The notes under the pieces: generated by a model | What the model saw: only the letters and a program-made list of their open reading frames with translations | Databases searched by the model: none | What the model was told of the DNA's origin: nothing | Source: Epiperipatus broadwayi | Lineage: Eukaryota > Onychophora > Udeonychophora > Euonychophora > Peripatidae | Direction: 5' to 3' | DNA length: 64,000 bases | Assembly (NCBI GenBank): GCA_028023455.1 | Contig: JAQFVV010000031.1 | Span: 186,001 to 250,000, forward strand | Made by a program: the position numbers and the translations under genes | In this document: positions 24,452 to 41,302 of the stretch, one piece after another | How the letters are laid out: the number at the start of each line of letters is the position of its first letter | Position numbering within the stretch: the stretch's first letter is position 1

Positions 24452-25091
24452 AAATGCAAAACCCCCAAATTTTATTAAATGTGTTAGAGGCTTAAAACCA
24501 CTTATAAGTAGATTAACTTATATATATGTAAACCAAACTAATTAATGTTGTACATCCAAAATTCACTATTGATAACGCATCACTTACATGTGAAACCCTT
24601 TTGAATTGTAAAATCCCTTATTCACCTGTGTGTGAGATCAAAGAAGTTACTTACACTATTGTTATTTTAATTTATTATTTACATTGAATATTATTAAATT
24701 GATTTTAAATTTACTTTGGTTTCTTGTTTTGATCTTGCTCACCGATTCATGTTTATTTAATATTTAGTAATTAGTTTTATAACTTATTGAAATTTTATAT
24801 ATAATTAATAATGATAAGTGTGCCATGTGACACCTATATAGATATGCTATACAAAATGTCCATTATTACCCGTCTTATGTGCTACTGATGAGCTACTGCC
24901 GGCATATGAAGGATTAAAATGCTGCTGTGACCTCAACTGTGTCATTTGTAAGGTTGTAAGTCTATGAGCAATGACAGGAACTAGGGTTAGGCCAGAGCCA
25001 TGGCTTCCACCACCATAAACCTGGTCGGCCTTAGGATGATCTATCAGAGTTCTAGGTTTTGTTGCGCAAATGCACATATTTGACTGTTACA

Positions 25092-26005
25092 GTAGATATT
25101 TTTTCTTGCGGGTATGGATGCCTTTCCGTGGGGCATTGTTGATTATTCAACCCCTGTATAGAGTAGTCAGTAGATATGCGTAAATAAGAGGAATATTGGT
25201 ATTGCTTGCATAAGTATATGTACAAAATTTTTCTCCCAAATATGAACACCTTACTTAGATTTTATTAATTATTCCATTCCTGAAAGGTTTACTTACTAAA
25301 AATGTAAAAAAATATGTTAACTGTAAACCTATAAAAAAAATTTTCCTCCAAGTTTGAATCTGGTAAAATAGGTAAAAAATGGATTCATATTTAATAAAAG
25401 GGTATAGCTGTGTATATAGTGTGTCATTAAATGTGACTTATCAAAAATATATGTATTTCTCAACTGATGATAGCTGGTGCCCGAGGTAATTTAAAACAAC
25501 TAAAATTTATCCTCACATAAATTTGCTATCAGAGGGAGAGAATGTTTTTATAATTTTCAAAATTGATTGTTTTATGATGAGGGTGTGAGTCAAGACAAGA
25601 TGTGAGCAATACTAAAAACCACTAGGGAAAAATCAGGCAAAACAAAAATATATGAGAGTTTGGTGTTCAAAATTTGTCAAACCACGGGAAAACAAGTACA
25701 TAACTAAAGTTAAAATTAATAATAAGCTATAATTGTAAATTTAACAGAAAAGGAGTGAAGAAGAAAAAGGCAAGCCAATGGTGAGTTACATTTTAAATAT
25801 TTTAAATTTTGTTTCATTTTATGTTGTATCTTGATGTTGTGAAGGGAAATGAGGTACTGAGCAGGTTAGTTAATTAGTAAGAAAATAAGTTAGTAAGGAA
25901 CCATAGGCAGTGACAAAACAAGGTGGTAAAATAGGCTTGGATCAGTTTGTCGGGAAAGGGGGCTGGATAGCCACATAGAAATTAAGTAACCAAAGAAATT
26001 TTAAA
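25092..26005 (+). other. 5' leader of the long-LTR element
   Basis: About 0.9 kb without coding signal between the 5' LTR and the first gag-like open frame. The bases next to the LTR (GTAGATATTTTTTC) lack the TGG start expected of a tRNA-primed element. Confidence 0.5.
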
Positions 26006-28330
26006 ATGAAAGCTAAAGCAGAAGAGGGCATGGAAGGGATAGTGGAGGAAGTAGAGGAAATGAGGGAGGAAAGGAGAAAAAGGCCAATGGAGAAGAGAGG
26101 AAAAATGCTTAGGTCAGGCAAGGAGATAAGGGAAGATACAGATAATAGTAACATGGAAGAGGAATTGGAGAGTAGTGAGAAAGAAACTGTAGAAGGGGAA
26201 CCAATAGAGAATATGATACCAGAGGCAGAAAAGCCCAAAGTACAAGAAAATGTAGACGGGAAACAACCATTCGATTGGTTTATGCACTATATAGAAATTG
26301 AAAAAAATAGAAAGGGAATAAAAGAAGAGAGAGGATAAAATAGAAAGGGAAGAAAAGGAGAGAAAGGACAGAAAGGAAAGAGCAGAAGAAAGGAAAAATG
26401 ATAAAATAGAAAGTGAAGAGAATATGATACCAGAGGCAGAAAAGCCCAAAGTACAAGAAAATGTAGACGGGAAACAACCATTTGATTGGTTTATGCACTA
26501 TATAGAAAATGAAAAAAATAGAAAGGTAAGAAAAGAAGAGAGAGGATAAAATAGAAAGGGAAGAAAAGGAGAGAAAGGACAGAAAGGAAAGAGCAGAAGA
26601 AAGGAAAAATGGTAAAATAGAAAGTGAAGAAAAGGAGAGAAGGGGCAAAATAGAAAGAGAAGAAAAGGAGAAAAAGGACAGAAAGGAAAGAGCAGAAGAA
26701 AGGGAAAATGATAAAATAGAAAGGGAAAAAAGGAGAGAAGAACAAAATAGAAAGGGAAGAAAAGGCAAAAAAGGACAGAAAGGAAAGAGCAGAAGAAAGG
26801 GAAAATGATAAAATAGAAAGGGAAGAAAAGGAGAGAAAGGACAAAATAGAAAGGGAAGAAAAGGAGAGAAAGGACAAGGAAGAAAGGGAAAATAAAGAAA
26901 TAAAAAGGGAAGAAGAAAAGGAAAGAAGGAGAGCACAAGAAAGGGAACAAAATAAAAACAAAATATTGGAAAAAGTGGAAGCAATGGTCACCAAAGAAGA
27001 AAAAAGATGAGCCAGAGAATAGAAATACTAGAAAGTGAAATGAAAACACTTAGCATAGGATGTCAAAAGAGGAATGAGGAGGTTCAGGAAAAATGCGAGA
27101 ATAAATTAGCCAGCCACACAGAAAGTATGAAAGAAAATATTAGAGGAGTAGAAGGGAAAATTCTCAAGGTGAAAGATACTGTAGAACAGCAAAAGGACTA
27201 CATACAGAAGGAGGGTGAGACAGTGAAAGAAAAATTTGAGGGAATGAAAGAAAGGTCATATGTAACCCAGAGCCAACAAGAAAGGCAAAGTGGAGAAATA
27301 TTGGGACTGCAAGGAAAAGTACACGAAATGGAAAGACAACGGAAAACCCAAACAAGGAAATTAACAGAGATGGATGCTTATTGTCGACAAATCAACGATG
27401 AATTTTATGAATTTAAAGAAAACATAAAAGTTAGGCAAGATGAAGATGAAAAGAAAGCAAATATATTATTAGAAAGGGTATAGGGTATAGAACAGGGTCT
27501 TAATAAGTTAGAGGAAAAGAGAGATAGGACAAGTGTGGGATCATTTATAGAATGTGGCATGACTAAGCTAGTAAACAAGGGAGACAAAGATCATATAGAT
27601 AAAAGTAGAGCAGAGACAAGAGTAAAGGAAATAGGAATACAACAAATAAACATAGCAACCATGATCCCATATCTTACTAAGGGTACAGAGTCTGTGGGCT
27701 ATGCTGATCTTGATAGTTCAAGGGATGACAGGATAGGAAATAATATTAGGGGTATAGAAGCTAACTCACATGCATATATGGCCAAATTTATTCAGGTAAA
27801 GACATTCAAGAGTGAGATAGGGGAGAGTCCCAGGGTACATCTACAAAGTCTCAAGGAGTTGTTCCGATTCCAACACATAGCTGCCCAAGATCAAGTCGCT
27901 CTAGCAGCACATTATTTATATGGATATGCTTTGTCTTGGTGTGACTGTTATAGTGAAAAACTGGAGACATTTGAGCAATATGCTGCAGCGTTAATGAAGA
28001 CGTTTTGAAGTAATGAGAGGCAGCATGCTATATATATGAGTCATGAGGGAACAATATGGCTCTATTACCAAAGAAACATATACCCAATTCTTTGTTAGGC
28101 AGGTGGCCCGTCTCAGATCCTTAACTGCATATGTCTACCCAGAAGCCCATATAATTAAATTAATCCAGCATAATATGCCACCACCAGTACAAAATATGAT
28201 GACCGGAACTTGGATACAGACAGTGGAAGAAATGTCCTAATTTCTGACATCAGTGGATTATTCACCCTTTCCAAAGGAGCCACCAGAAAAGATAAGGAGG
28301 ATAGATCCTAAGTGTCAGGCAATGAGGTTA
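26006..28330 (+). pseudogene. Gag-like polyprotein with charged helical repeats and capsid-like region, broken
   Basis: Four segments. 26006-26338 is acidic and basic (EGMEGIVEEVEEMREERRK). 26340-27000 is a tandem purine-rich repeat coding, where in frame, for Glu/Arg/Lys-rich helix. 27007-27483 is a coiled-coil (ILESEMKTL, VEGKILKVKDTVEQQKDY), closed by one TAG at 27481 after which the same frame resumes at 27535. 27535-28008 ends in a capsid-like part (LKELFRFQHIAAQDQVALAA, then LSWCDCY) of the sort seen in Gag of gypsy-type elements. 28043-28240 continues it in another frame (FVRQVARLRSLTAYVYPEA). No zinc knuckle is seen. Stops and a frameshift near 28010 mean this copy cannot make full Gag. 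Confidence 0.65.
26335..27000 (+). repeat. Purine-rich tandem repeats within gag
   Basis: About 665 bp in which the plus strand is almost only A and G. A 211-bp unit is duplicated first (26208 and 26419 share GAGAATATGATACCAGAGGC). Then shorter units of about 70-110 bp built on GAAGAAAAGGAGAGAAAGG and AAAGAGCAGAAGAAAGG recur at least five times. The long minus-strand frames rich in Phe, Leu and Ser are the complement of this tract and not genes. Confidence 0.85.
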
Positions 28331-28584
28331 GGGAATGATAGCTTTAAAGAAAGAACAAGGCCAAAACCCTATAGTAACCAAGATAGATATAGAGATAATA
28401 GAAGGCCGTTAATCTCCAGAGGGTGCCAGTGAGTGAGTCCCTACACCAAACAACCAAAGTAAAGCATAGGGATAAAACAATGGAGCAAACAATGGGCACT
28501 ATTAGGGAGGTAGTGGAGGAGGTGGAAACATCAGTTACCACTGGATCCTGCCCCTTGGTGACCATAAATATTAACCAGAAGAAG

Positions 28585-29072
28585 GTGTGAGCCTTAGTTG
28601 ATACTGGTAGTCAACTCTCATTTGTGGCAAAGGAATGTGTGACTGCTAGAGAAAAGGAAGGATTTCAATGGCAGAAACTACCATTCAGACCCCTTCAAAT
28701 GTACTTGGCCAATGGAAAGAAGACACCAACCAAAAATTTTCAGGTCTGGTGTGAGTAGTCTGGGGATCCAGAGAGATATGCCATACATTCCTGGTGATGA
28801 AAGGACTCATACAAGAGGTGGAGATAGGTACTGACTTTCTGAGGCAACACAATGGTGTTATTAACTACAGCACTGGGAAAGTCACACTAGGTGAAGACAG
28901 TATGGCCATGAACAAAAATGAGGCAAAAGTAGAGGAACCCATTAGGATAGAAACAAAGAAAGGTCCACCTCAACAGATAGTAGAAAAGGACATAGTTAAA
29001 TTGGCATCCATAGAAATAAGTATTGTGAGGAAAAGGGATAATTACTACAAAAAAACGAAGACTGGAATGTAG
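28585..29072 (+). pseudogene. Retropepsin-like protease, frameshifted
   Basis: ALVDTGSQLSFVAKE at 28591-28635 has the D-T-G active site of retroviral-type aspartic proteases, which cut Gag polyproteins as a dimer. About 60 residues on, after a frame change near 28750, LIQEVEIGTDFLRQHNGVIN gives the conserved late motif (IG-DFL). The frame ends at 29072 without entering an RT domain. The protease remnant at 62.0-62.3 kb has the matching motifs. Confidence 0.7.
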
Positions 29073-29474
29073 AAACCAGGAAAACAGGGATAGCCTGTAG
29101 AGATATAGTTAATCCAGATGCATATGATCTATGCAAGAAAAGGAAAATCAAGCAGAGAAAAAGAAGAAACAGGAAAGAAGATAGGGAGAGGTGGAAATTG
29201 CCAGCCTTTAAATGTAGAGGAAAAGAATGGGTGGAATAAAAGAAGGTAGCCATTCAAATTTAACGATAGATTAAATAAGAAAAGAAGGGACAGAAGAATA
29301 GATAAGGAAAAATGGAAACTATTAGTTTCCAATATACCAGAAGATCAAGGAGGAAGTGAGGGAATGATAGATAGTAAAATCTTCTGGAAAAGATCCAGAT
29401 TTAAGACTTTAAAACCATGTAGAACCGTGATATCTAGGACTGCAGATCCCACTTAGGATTCTGAAATCTTGATG

Positions 29475-29511
<37 letters not shown>

Positions 29512-29516
29512 TCAAG

Positions 29517-29552
<36 letters not shown>

Positions 29553-29843
29553 TAGTTAGTAGTATTGCATATTCTAATCATTAAGTAGTAGTGTAGTTTA
29601 TTAAAAAAAATTTTTACTTGTTAAGTAGTAGCATAGTATGTTTTCATAGGTGGGGGAGGAGGGCAGAGAGGGTTTGCACTTGGTGCTAAGGTGTAAAAAT
29701 AGGAATTAAGGGATAGGAAGAACTTTCATTAAAATTAAAACTAAATTTTCTCCCGTTTCATTAAAATTAAAAATAAATTTCCTCCCCAAGTAAAAGCTCC
29801 AATTCATTAAACTTCCAGAAAATTTCACGTGAGTTTGAGAGTA
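29073..29843 (+). other. 3' interior of the long-LTR element
   Basis: No RT, RNase H or integrase motif can be read in any frame. 29463-29521 is an inverted repeat, GAAATCTTGATGA...TCATCAAGATTTC, around a (TA)n core, followed by a further (TA)n run to 29550. 29649-29671 is a purine run (GTGGGGGAGGAGGGCAGAG) some 170 bp before the LTR. The bases touching the LTR are not purine-rich. Confidence 0.5.
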
Positions 29844-32800
29844 TGAAGCAGTCAGCTTTTCAACCCAACTGTTTCACCTACTATATATGCTATATAGTAG
29901 TATTCATACATATATAGATACCACCAATCCTCGTGTATTTATTAAAAATAATCTAAATAAATCACATCTAAATTTGAATCTAATTAAGACAATTGTGTAT
30001 GTGTGTATATATCTTTAAATATTTACTAAATTATTCATTTATATACACCTTAAGCAAAATGCGCACATATATAGATTATTAATAATTGCAAGGTGAAAAA
30101 CTAATTGTATGTGTAACTTTAGACTACAGATATGTAAGAATATAAATGTTAATAGATTATAAAACATTTTGTTTTCAATAGCTTTATATATTTATTAAAT
30201 TATATATTTTCAAAATTGTATAATTCTGCATATATCGGTAAATTAGAACGGTCAAGTTACATATATAATAAAATGTTTTTCTAAATCTTAGATTTGTTTA
30301 CTGGACATACGGTTGCCAATATAATTAATCTTTACTGATATTAGATTAATTAAAAATTATATTTAGAATAAAACTTGAAAAACAGAATAAATTACAGCCT
30401 GTGAATAGCATTTTTTTGACCTATTTAAATTTAAAACAGCAGGCTCGCACTATAATTGGTTATGATCGTACGGGACAGAAAAACAATTCTAAGAAAATAA
30501 AATCATGAAAGAGAGGGGGGATGCTGGTATAAAAGAAGTAGCAGCCATCTTTGAAGGAGAATTCGGAGATTATTCACATAGTTCTTATTGAAACTCATCA
30601 AGATATATTTAAAAAAGTGAATTAATAAAATGTCAGGGTAATAGACATCGAAGCTAGCCTTCTGCCCAGTGAACAGCCAGCTAAGCTGAGAGAATAAGAG
30701 CAGAGTACCACCAGAATCTAGGGGATGCCACACAATTCAGAGAACCCACAGTACAGATAAACATCAAGAGTAACAACGGTAAATATTCTTCTAATCTAAA
30801 ACCTTCAACTAATTCCAAGTAAATGCTAGCTTAACCTCAAATTAATGGTCATCTAAATATTGTAAGTGAAAATTATGTATATTTTGTTTTATAACTTTAA
30901 CCTAAAAACTCACCTAAATTATGATTATTAATTATTGTATTTAAATCCTAAAACCTTGCCTGATTTTAAAACTGCTATCTAATTTTGAATCTGATTCATA
31001 ATAAGTTAACTAAATTGTCTGATACAAATTTAAATCTCTGGTATGAGTTATATAAATTTTAATTGATAAAAATGATTTACCTGACAAACAAATTATTGAA
31101 TAGTTTGAAATATTAAATGATTTATTTAAACTCATCTATAAATGAATTATGGTTTATCTAAAATACGCGCATTCACACACATCTTTTTATTAATATAATT
31201 GTATGATTTTATGTTTGGTTTACTTTTAAAATAATGTTTGATTTGGTTGTGCTATCTATTTCAATTCATTTAATGTAGAAATTAAATCTTTTATCTAAAT
31301 TTTGTTATGTATAATATACAATAAGCTGTTTAAAGTAACATTAAGATTTCTATGACAATTTATATATGTTTTAAGTTAATGATAATGTTTGCCATCATTA
31401 AATTTCCGAGATAGCATTATAAAACTGAATCAAATATATTTTAGCGAACTTCGCACATCTTTCCTTTTAAAATAAACAATTATCAAATTTCATTTGTTTA
31501 AAATGTTATTATGATTTAATATGCATTTCTTAAGTTGATCTATGCCAATATTATTATTAATTAGTTACGTTATCTTGTTTATGCTATAAAACTTCAAAAC
31601 CGAGCTTAATTCTTAAATTAAACTATTCACGAGTATTAAATAAAGATTCGCTCGCATATATATGTAAGTACGCATATATATATAACGTATAATTACATAT
31701 GATATAAAAAGCTCTGTTTTGGAAGGGATGAAATGTCTATAATTAAAGTTCATTACAAACGTTCACCTTAATATAGATTTGCTTTTTAAGTTGATATTTT
31801 AAATAAATATTTAGTTAAAGTGATATAAATACAGCATATGTCTATTAAGTCTATATTTTAATTTCCCACATGCTGTAATCCTCCTTAAACTAAGTAAATC
31901 ATAGCCTATATAGCTAACTCTGTGGATTGGATTTATAAATTCCCTCAATTAGTACTATTAAGAGTACTGTAATATGAACTGATGTGGGTAGTTTAATGGA
32001 AGAAACTTGTATTTTTGCATCTTAATTTTTAAATACGATTATCTAGTCAGTGGTGCATATGTGTCCTTATGAAATGCTACAGTGTATTTTCTTATTGCTG
32101 TATTTCTTTAATGATTGCATGTCATCGTGCTGCATCATTACCTTAGTTTGGGCAATTATTCTTCAGGTGGTGACTGGTACATGCCAACCCATCCTGCATT
32201 CATCTAAATGGAGAATGAGACTCACCCAGAGTGTAAGACTCCACATTCCCATATTCGCAAAAGGAGCATGAGACTCGCCCCAGAGCGTAAGGCTCCCACT
32301 TATATATAAATTGCTCGATCAGCCAAACTAAATGGCCCCTTATACCACAGCAGTAAGAATCGGTCCTGGGGAACCATTACACTGGTAACGATCCCATGAA
32401 TAAGGCACATATGAGACGCAATAAAACTAAAAGTTATATGTTTTTCTTTACGCACTTGTATCTGAAGTATAACTTCCATTAGTCAGTTCAACCCACCATT
32501 TTAATAGTTAATTCAGCCTTGATCTGAAAGGGAATCCAGTCTAAATAGTATTTTACTGTGTAGAGAATATATTAAAATATTCATGCTAGTTAAGTTATAT
32601 TAAATTATGTTCTGTTAAAATTAATTATCACTTCCGCTAATATGGCAAATCTAAATCCTGTATAGCATAAATCTGGCATAGATAACCATGAGCAAAGTCA
32701 AATCATTCTGAATTGAAATTCATATTAAGCTCATGTACAAATTTACTGTAATATCATTTTATCATCTGCAAGTGATAGAGATATATATGTGTAGCCAAAT

Positions 32801-33509
32801 AAATAATTGATTGTAATTTACATACTATCACCTGTGTGTGATATGAGGCTACACATATATAGAATGGAAATGCAAAACCTCCAAATTTTATTAAATGTGT
32901 TAGAGGCTTAAAACCACTTATAAGTAGATTAACTTATATACATGTAAACCAAATTAATTAATGCTGTACATCCAAAATTCGCTATTGATAACTCATCACT
33001 TACGTGTGAAACCCTTTTGAATTGTAAAATCCCTTATTCACCTGTGTGTGAGATCAAAGAAGTTACTTACACTATTGTTATTTTAATTTATTGTTTACAT
33101 TGAATATTATTAAATTGATTTTAAATTTACTTTGGTTTCTTGTCTTGATCTTGCTCACCGACTCATGTTTATTTAATATTTAGTAATTAGTTTTATAACT
33201 TATTGAAATTTTATATATAATTAATAATGATAAGTGTGCCGCATGATACCTATATAGATATGCTATACAAAATGCCCATTGTTACCCATCTTATGTGCTA
33301 TTGATGAGCTACTGCTGGCAGGTGAAGGATTAAAATGCTGCTGTGACCTCAACTGTGTCATTTGTAAGGTTGTAAGTCTATGAGCAATGGTAGAGGAACT
33401 AGGGTTAGGCCAGAGCCATGGCTTCCACCACCGTAAACCTGGTCAGCCTTAGGATGATCTCTCAGAGTTCTAGGTTTTGTTGTGCAAATGCACATATTTG
33501 ACCGTTACA
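29844..33509 (+). repeat. 3' LTR, 3666 bp
   Basis: Starts TGAAGCAGTCAGC and ends ACCGTTACA, followed by CTAT. Collinear with the 5' LTR apart from scattered substitutions and shorter (TA)n tracts. Confidence 0.85.
30528..30535 (+). promoter_or_regulatory. TATA box in the 3' LTR
   Basis: TATAAAAG in the same context as 22033-22040, conserved between the two LTRs. Confidence 0.5.
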
Positions 33510-33594
33510 CTATGAACAAAAGAAAATACATATAATTATTCTATTCTAGCATTAAATAATTTTATTGTAAAATAAAATAATAACTAATAAATTT

Positions 33595-37970
<4,376 letters not shown>

Positions 37971-40900
37971 TCAATTCAATTTATTTACCATACAAAACTA
38001 CAGCATTAAGCCAATTACAGAATTGCACTATAATAACTATACAATAATATACATAAATAATATACATAAATGAGTAAAAATGATGAAAATAATATAATTA
38101 TATGCCATACTTTTTTATAAAATAAGTAACAAATTTTTTAAAGTCTAAAGAAAAAATATTTTCATTAATAAAATCATGATTATAGGTATTAGGCAAACGA
38201 AACAAAGGTGAAAATTTTAATATGTTAGAGCGACAAACCTTAATATAAAATAAAGTAAATGTACGTGTTTTATGTAAACAATTATTAAAAGCAATATTTG
38301 AAATTTTGTTAGTTAATATAATTTTTTGATTCACAAGGTTATATAAAATTTTAAGATCTCTCATTTTTCTTCTAATGGATAGGGATAGAAAATGGTCGTT
38401 TAATTTAATGTACTTAGAAAATTTGTCATAAACCAATTGAATTTTAATAATATATCGTTTGGAACTGGGATTCCAAACAACAGATCCATATTCTAAAATT
38501 GGCAAAACCAAAGAGAGAAATAATTTATATTTTGTAAAACTACTAAATTGTCTACCATGCCTTAAAATTGCACCCATAATTTTAAAAGCCTTATTTACTA
38601 CATTTTCAATATGATGATGAAATGATCCATTGCTTGCAAAAATAATTCCAAGGTCTTTCTGAATATCAACAAATTTTATATTATGATCTTCAATATAATA
38701 AGGACAAATTATCATTTCAGATTTTTTGGAATAAGAAACTGTTGAACACTTATCCATATTAATATCCATTTTATTATCTCTACACCATTTCACAAAATTA
38801 TTGATATCTTTTTGTAATAATATGCAATCATTAATTGAGTTTATATTCCTAAAAATTTTACAATCATCTGCATAACATAAAATATGCGAAAATTCTAAAC
38901 TCTCTCCCAAATCATCAATATAAATGTTAAACAATAATGGTGCAAGGATACTGCCCTGATGTACTCCTACATTACAATAATATGGATTAGAAGAATTATT
39001 CTTAAACTTTACATAAGCTGTTCTCTTCTTAATAAAAGATTCAAACTATGCAACCAAATTATAGGAAAAACCTAATTTATACATTTTGAAAAGCAACCTG
39101 GAATGATCCACTTTATCAAATGCCTTGGATAAATCAAAATAAACAACATCTAAACGACATTGATTCTCAAAGGCATTAGCAATGTGATCAGTTATTGTTA
39201 AAATTTTAGTTTCAGTTGATCTTCCAGGTAAAAAACCAATGTTGCACAGGAACCAAAATCTTATTTATGTCATTAACAATTTTTTTATAAACACATCTTT
39301 CAAATATGCATGCAACTATATGAAGCACAGAAATTGGTCTATAATTATTAACATTATCTTTTGAACCATTTTTAAAAATAGGTATAACTTTGGCAAGTTT
39401 TAGAGAGTTAGGAAAAATACAATTTTTAATGGAACAATTAAGAATATAACATAAAAGAGCAGCAATATATTCTACACAACCTTTATAAATGAAAGAAGGT
39501 ATATTGTCATAACCTATACTTGAATGTGTTTTGAGTTTTTTGACAGCTGATATAATATCATTATTGTTGAAACAATCGATAGAAATGCTATCATTAAAAC
39601 ATCCCTTGATCAAATTAAACCCAGACAGTTGAGAATTACCAAATAATTCAGAAAAGTGAACTGAAAAGTCATCAGCACATAAAGATGAATTATAATCCAT
39701 TTGAGATTTTCTTTTGGTAATGCCAGAAGTTTTAATAAAAGACCAAAATTCTTTAGGATTATTTGACTTATTGAGCTCCATATTTTTAATATAGTTTTGA
39801 AAATCAATTTTCTGAATAGCTTTAACCAATCTTCTATAATTAATAAAATTATTGTAAAAAAGTATATTTCGTGTTTTAATGTACTGCTTATGATGATACA
39901 ATTTCCTTCTAATAATTTTTTTAAGTTTATCTGAGAACCAAAAAGGGAAATAAAAATTGTGAGAGTCACGTTTTTTTGGTATATAAAAATCAATTAGATC
40001 ATTAAATACTTGATTAAAAAAGTCCATATTATAATTAGCATCTGTTGAGGAATATAACGGGCTCCAATCAAAATTAGAAATTGTCTTACACAGATCCATA
40101 TAATCCCCCTTTTTATAACATCTTTTAATATTTAAAGGAACATGCCACTTAAAATAATTTATTTTAACAAAAAATTCAATAGGTGGGTGATGTAAATCTA
40201 TAGGAAAATTAAGAGATGAAACACAAAAACATTTAATCTCAGGTAAGTTACTCAGAACATAATCAAGTATTCGATTATAAGAATTTAAATGGGAATTATG
40301 CTGTTTCAAATTCAAAAAATTAAAGAATTGCAGCATCCTATATGCTTTGTGTGATAATGAAGAAATATCAAAAGAAGCATTATCAAATAACTCAGGAATG
40401 TTAAAATCTCCAGTAATAATAATATTCATTTTATAATTAATCAAAAATTTTTCAAAAGTACAAAGTAAAGCATCCAAGTCAGAGAAAGACAAGGCTGGCC
40501 TTATATAAACGTTCCCTAATAATAATTTTTTATGATGATCAAGGGAGACCTCACACCATGTTGATTCACAAAATCTAGAATTCAAAAGCATAGATTTATG
40601 AACAATCTCTTTCCTGATGGCAATAAGAGTGCCCCCTCCTCTTTTAATTACTTCATGACATCTATCTGCACGAAAAACTTTATATCTATCATCTAAAAAT
40701 GTATCATCATAAATTTTGTCATTTAGCCATGTTTCTGTGAGAAAGATAAAATCATAATCTTCTGAACAAAAAAAACTTTTTATTTGATTCAATTTAGTTC
40801 TCATTCCTCTAATGTTGGCATAAAAACAAGAAAAACCACCCATATCCAGTAAAATAAATTAATATATATATATTCCCTTTTTTTATAAATATTAATAAAT

Positions 40901-41052
40901 CAATCCAGAAGTATTAATTTACAGGCCAAATTACCATAGAAAAAGGAAAGAGAAGAACCGCGAGGCCAAAAATCAGACGAAATAAACTCACCATGTTTAT
41001 TTTGGGGAATAGAAATATAAAAACTGGAAGATCTATTATTGAACATGTTAAC
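37971..41052 (-). mobile_element. LINE B (same family as LINE A), degraded
   Basis: Minus-strand LINE with the same 3' end type (GAATTGAATT next to TTA repeats at 37971) and a 5' UTR of about 200 bp (40844-41052) that ends at (TAA)n and (GAA)n. Protein motifs parallel LINE A throughout, but with clear divergence, so it is a different copy or subfamily and not a duplicate. Confidence 0.8.
38098..40843 (-). pseudogene. LINE B endonuclease-reverse transcriptase, broken
   Basis: 40843-39212 encodes the endonuclease and the first RT motifs: YANIRGMRTK, FLTETWLND, RGGGTLIAI, GDFNIPE, IDLHHPPIEF, VIPIFKNGSKDNVNNYRPIS. The frame is lost near 39236. 38934-38098 resumes with FNIYIDDL, LCYADDCKIF and the C-terminal LVLPILEYGSVVWNP. 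Between them a nonsense codon lies near 39045, and motif B reads GVHQGS in place of GVPQGS. Not functional. Confidence 0.8.
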
Positions 41053-41086
41053 ATAATAATAATAATAAGAAGAAGAAGAAGAAGAA
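41049..41086. repeat. Short (TAA)n-(GAA)n tract between LINE B and LINE C
   Basis: CATAATAATAATAATAAG, then GAAGAAGAAGAAGAAG. The 5' edges of LINE B (minus) and LINE C (plus) meet here head to head. Confidence 0.7.
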
Positions 41087-41302
41087 TAGGAGGAGTGCGC
41101 ACGCGCCAGCTGGTTTGGTGATCGTAGATATCGGTAGGATATATTATATATTTCTAGTAATAATAAAACTAAAGAATTTTTTATTTAAAATAAACTGTAT
41201 TGACTCTAAGCAACCCAATATTCAGTATATATAGTTTTTTAAACTTAAGAAAACCCCTCTGATGAGGAATTTGTGTGCAAGTGAGGTTTTTTTTACTCCA
41301 AT

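Larger units (their letters stand above)
21348..25091 (+). repeat. 5' LTR, 3744 bp
   Basis: Nearly collinear with 29844-33509. The main length difference is a (TA)n expansion at 24371-24450, which in the 3' LTR is a few bases, and a smaller one near 23175. By eye only a few percent of bases differ, many of them C-to-T or G-to-A changes. The short open frames at 23569 and 24357 lie in the LTR; the first is shared with 32050 and neither looks like a gene. Confidence 0.85.
21348..33509 (+). mobile_element. 12.2-kb LTR retroelement with about 3.7-kb LTRs and a gag-protease-only interior
   Basis: Two long direct repeats (21348-25091 and 29844-33509) start TGAARCAGTCAGC and end GACYGTTACA, so each has TG...CA ends with a short inverted match (TGWAACAGTC). 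CTAT lies just outside both outer ends (21344-21347 and 33510-33513), a 4-bp target duplication. The 4.75-kb interior encodes Gag-like segments and a retropepsin, but no RT, RNase H or integrase. A clear primer-binding site after 25091 and a purine tract directly before 29844 are not seen; the nearest purine run is at 29649-29671. It is best read as a non-autonomous long-LTR derivative, like plant LARD or TR-GAG elements. Confidence 0.8.

Noticed and set aside
24357-24545. 62-codon open frame with alternating Tyr-Ile
   Set aside because: A (TA)n tract inside an LTR.
25092-25160. Primer-binding site after the 5' LTR
   Set aside because: No TGG-initiated tRNA complement lies within the first bases; GTGGGGCATTG at about 25128 is too far to rely on.
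26280-27049. Several long minus-strand open frames rich in Phe, Leu, Ser and Pro that look like membrane proteins
   Set aside because: They are the complement of a purine-rich tandem repeat. The plus strand carries the gag frame and LTR orientation is plus.
41250-41290. CTCTGATGAGG in the LINE C 5' UTR as a hammerhead or HDV-like ribozyme
   Set aside because: No GAAA box or second strand follows at a workable distance, and the stems do not form.
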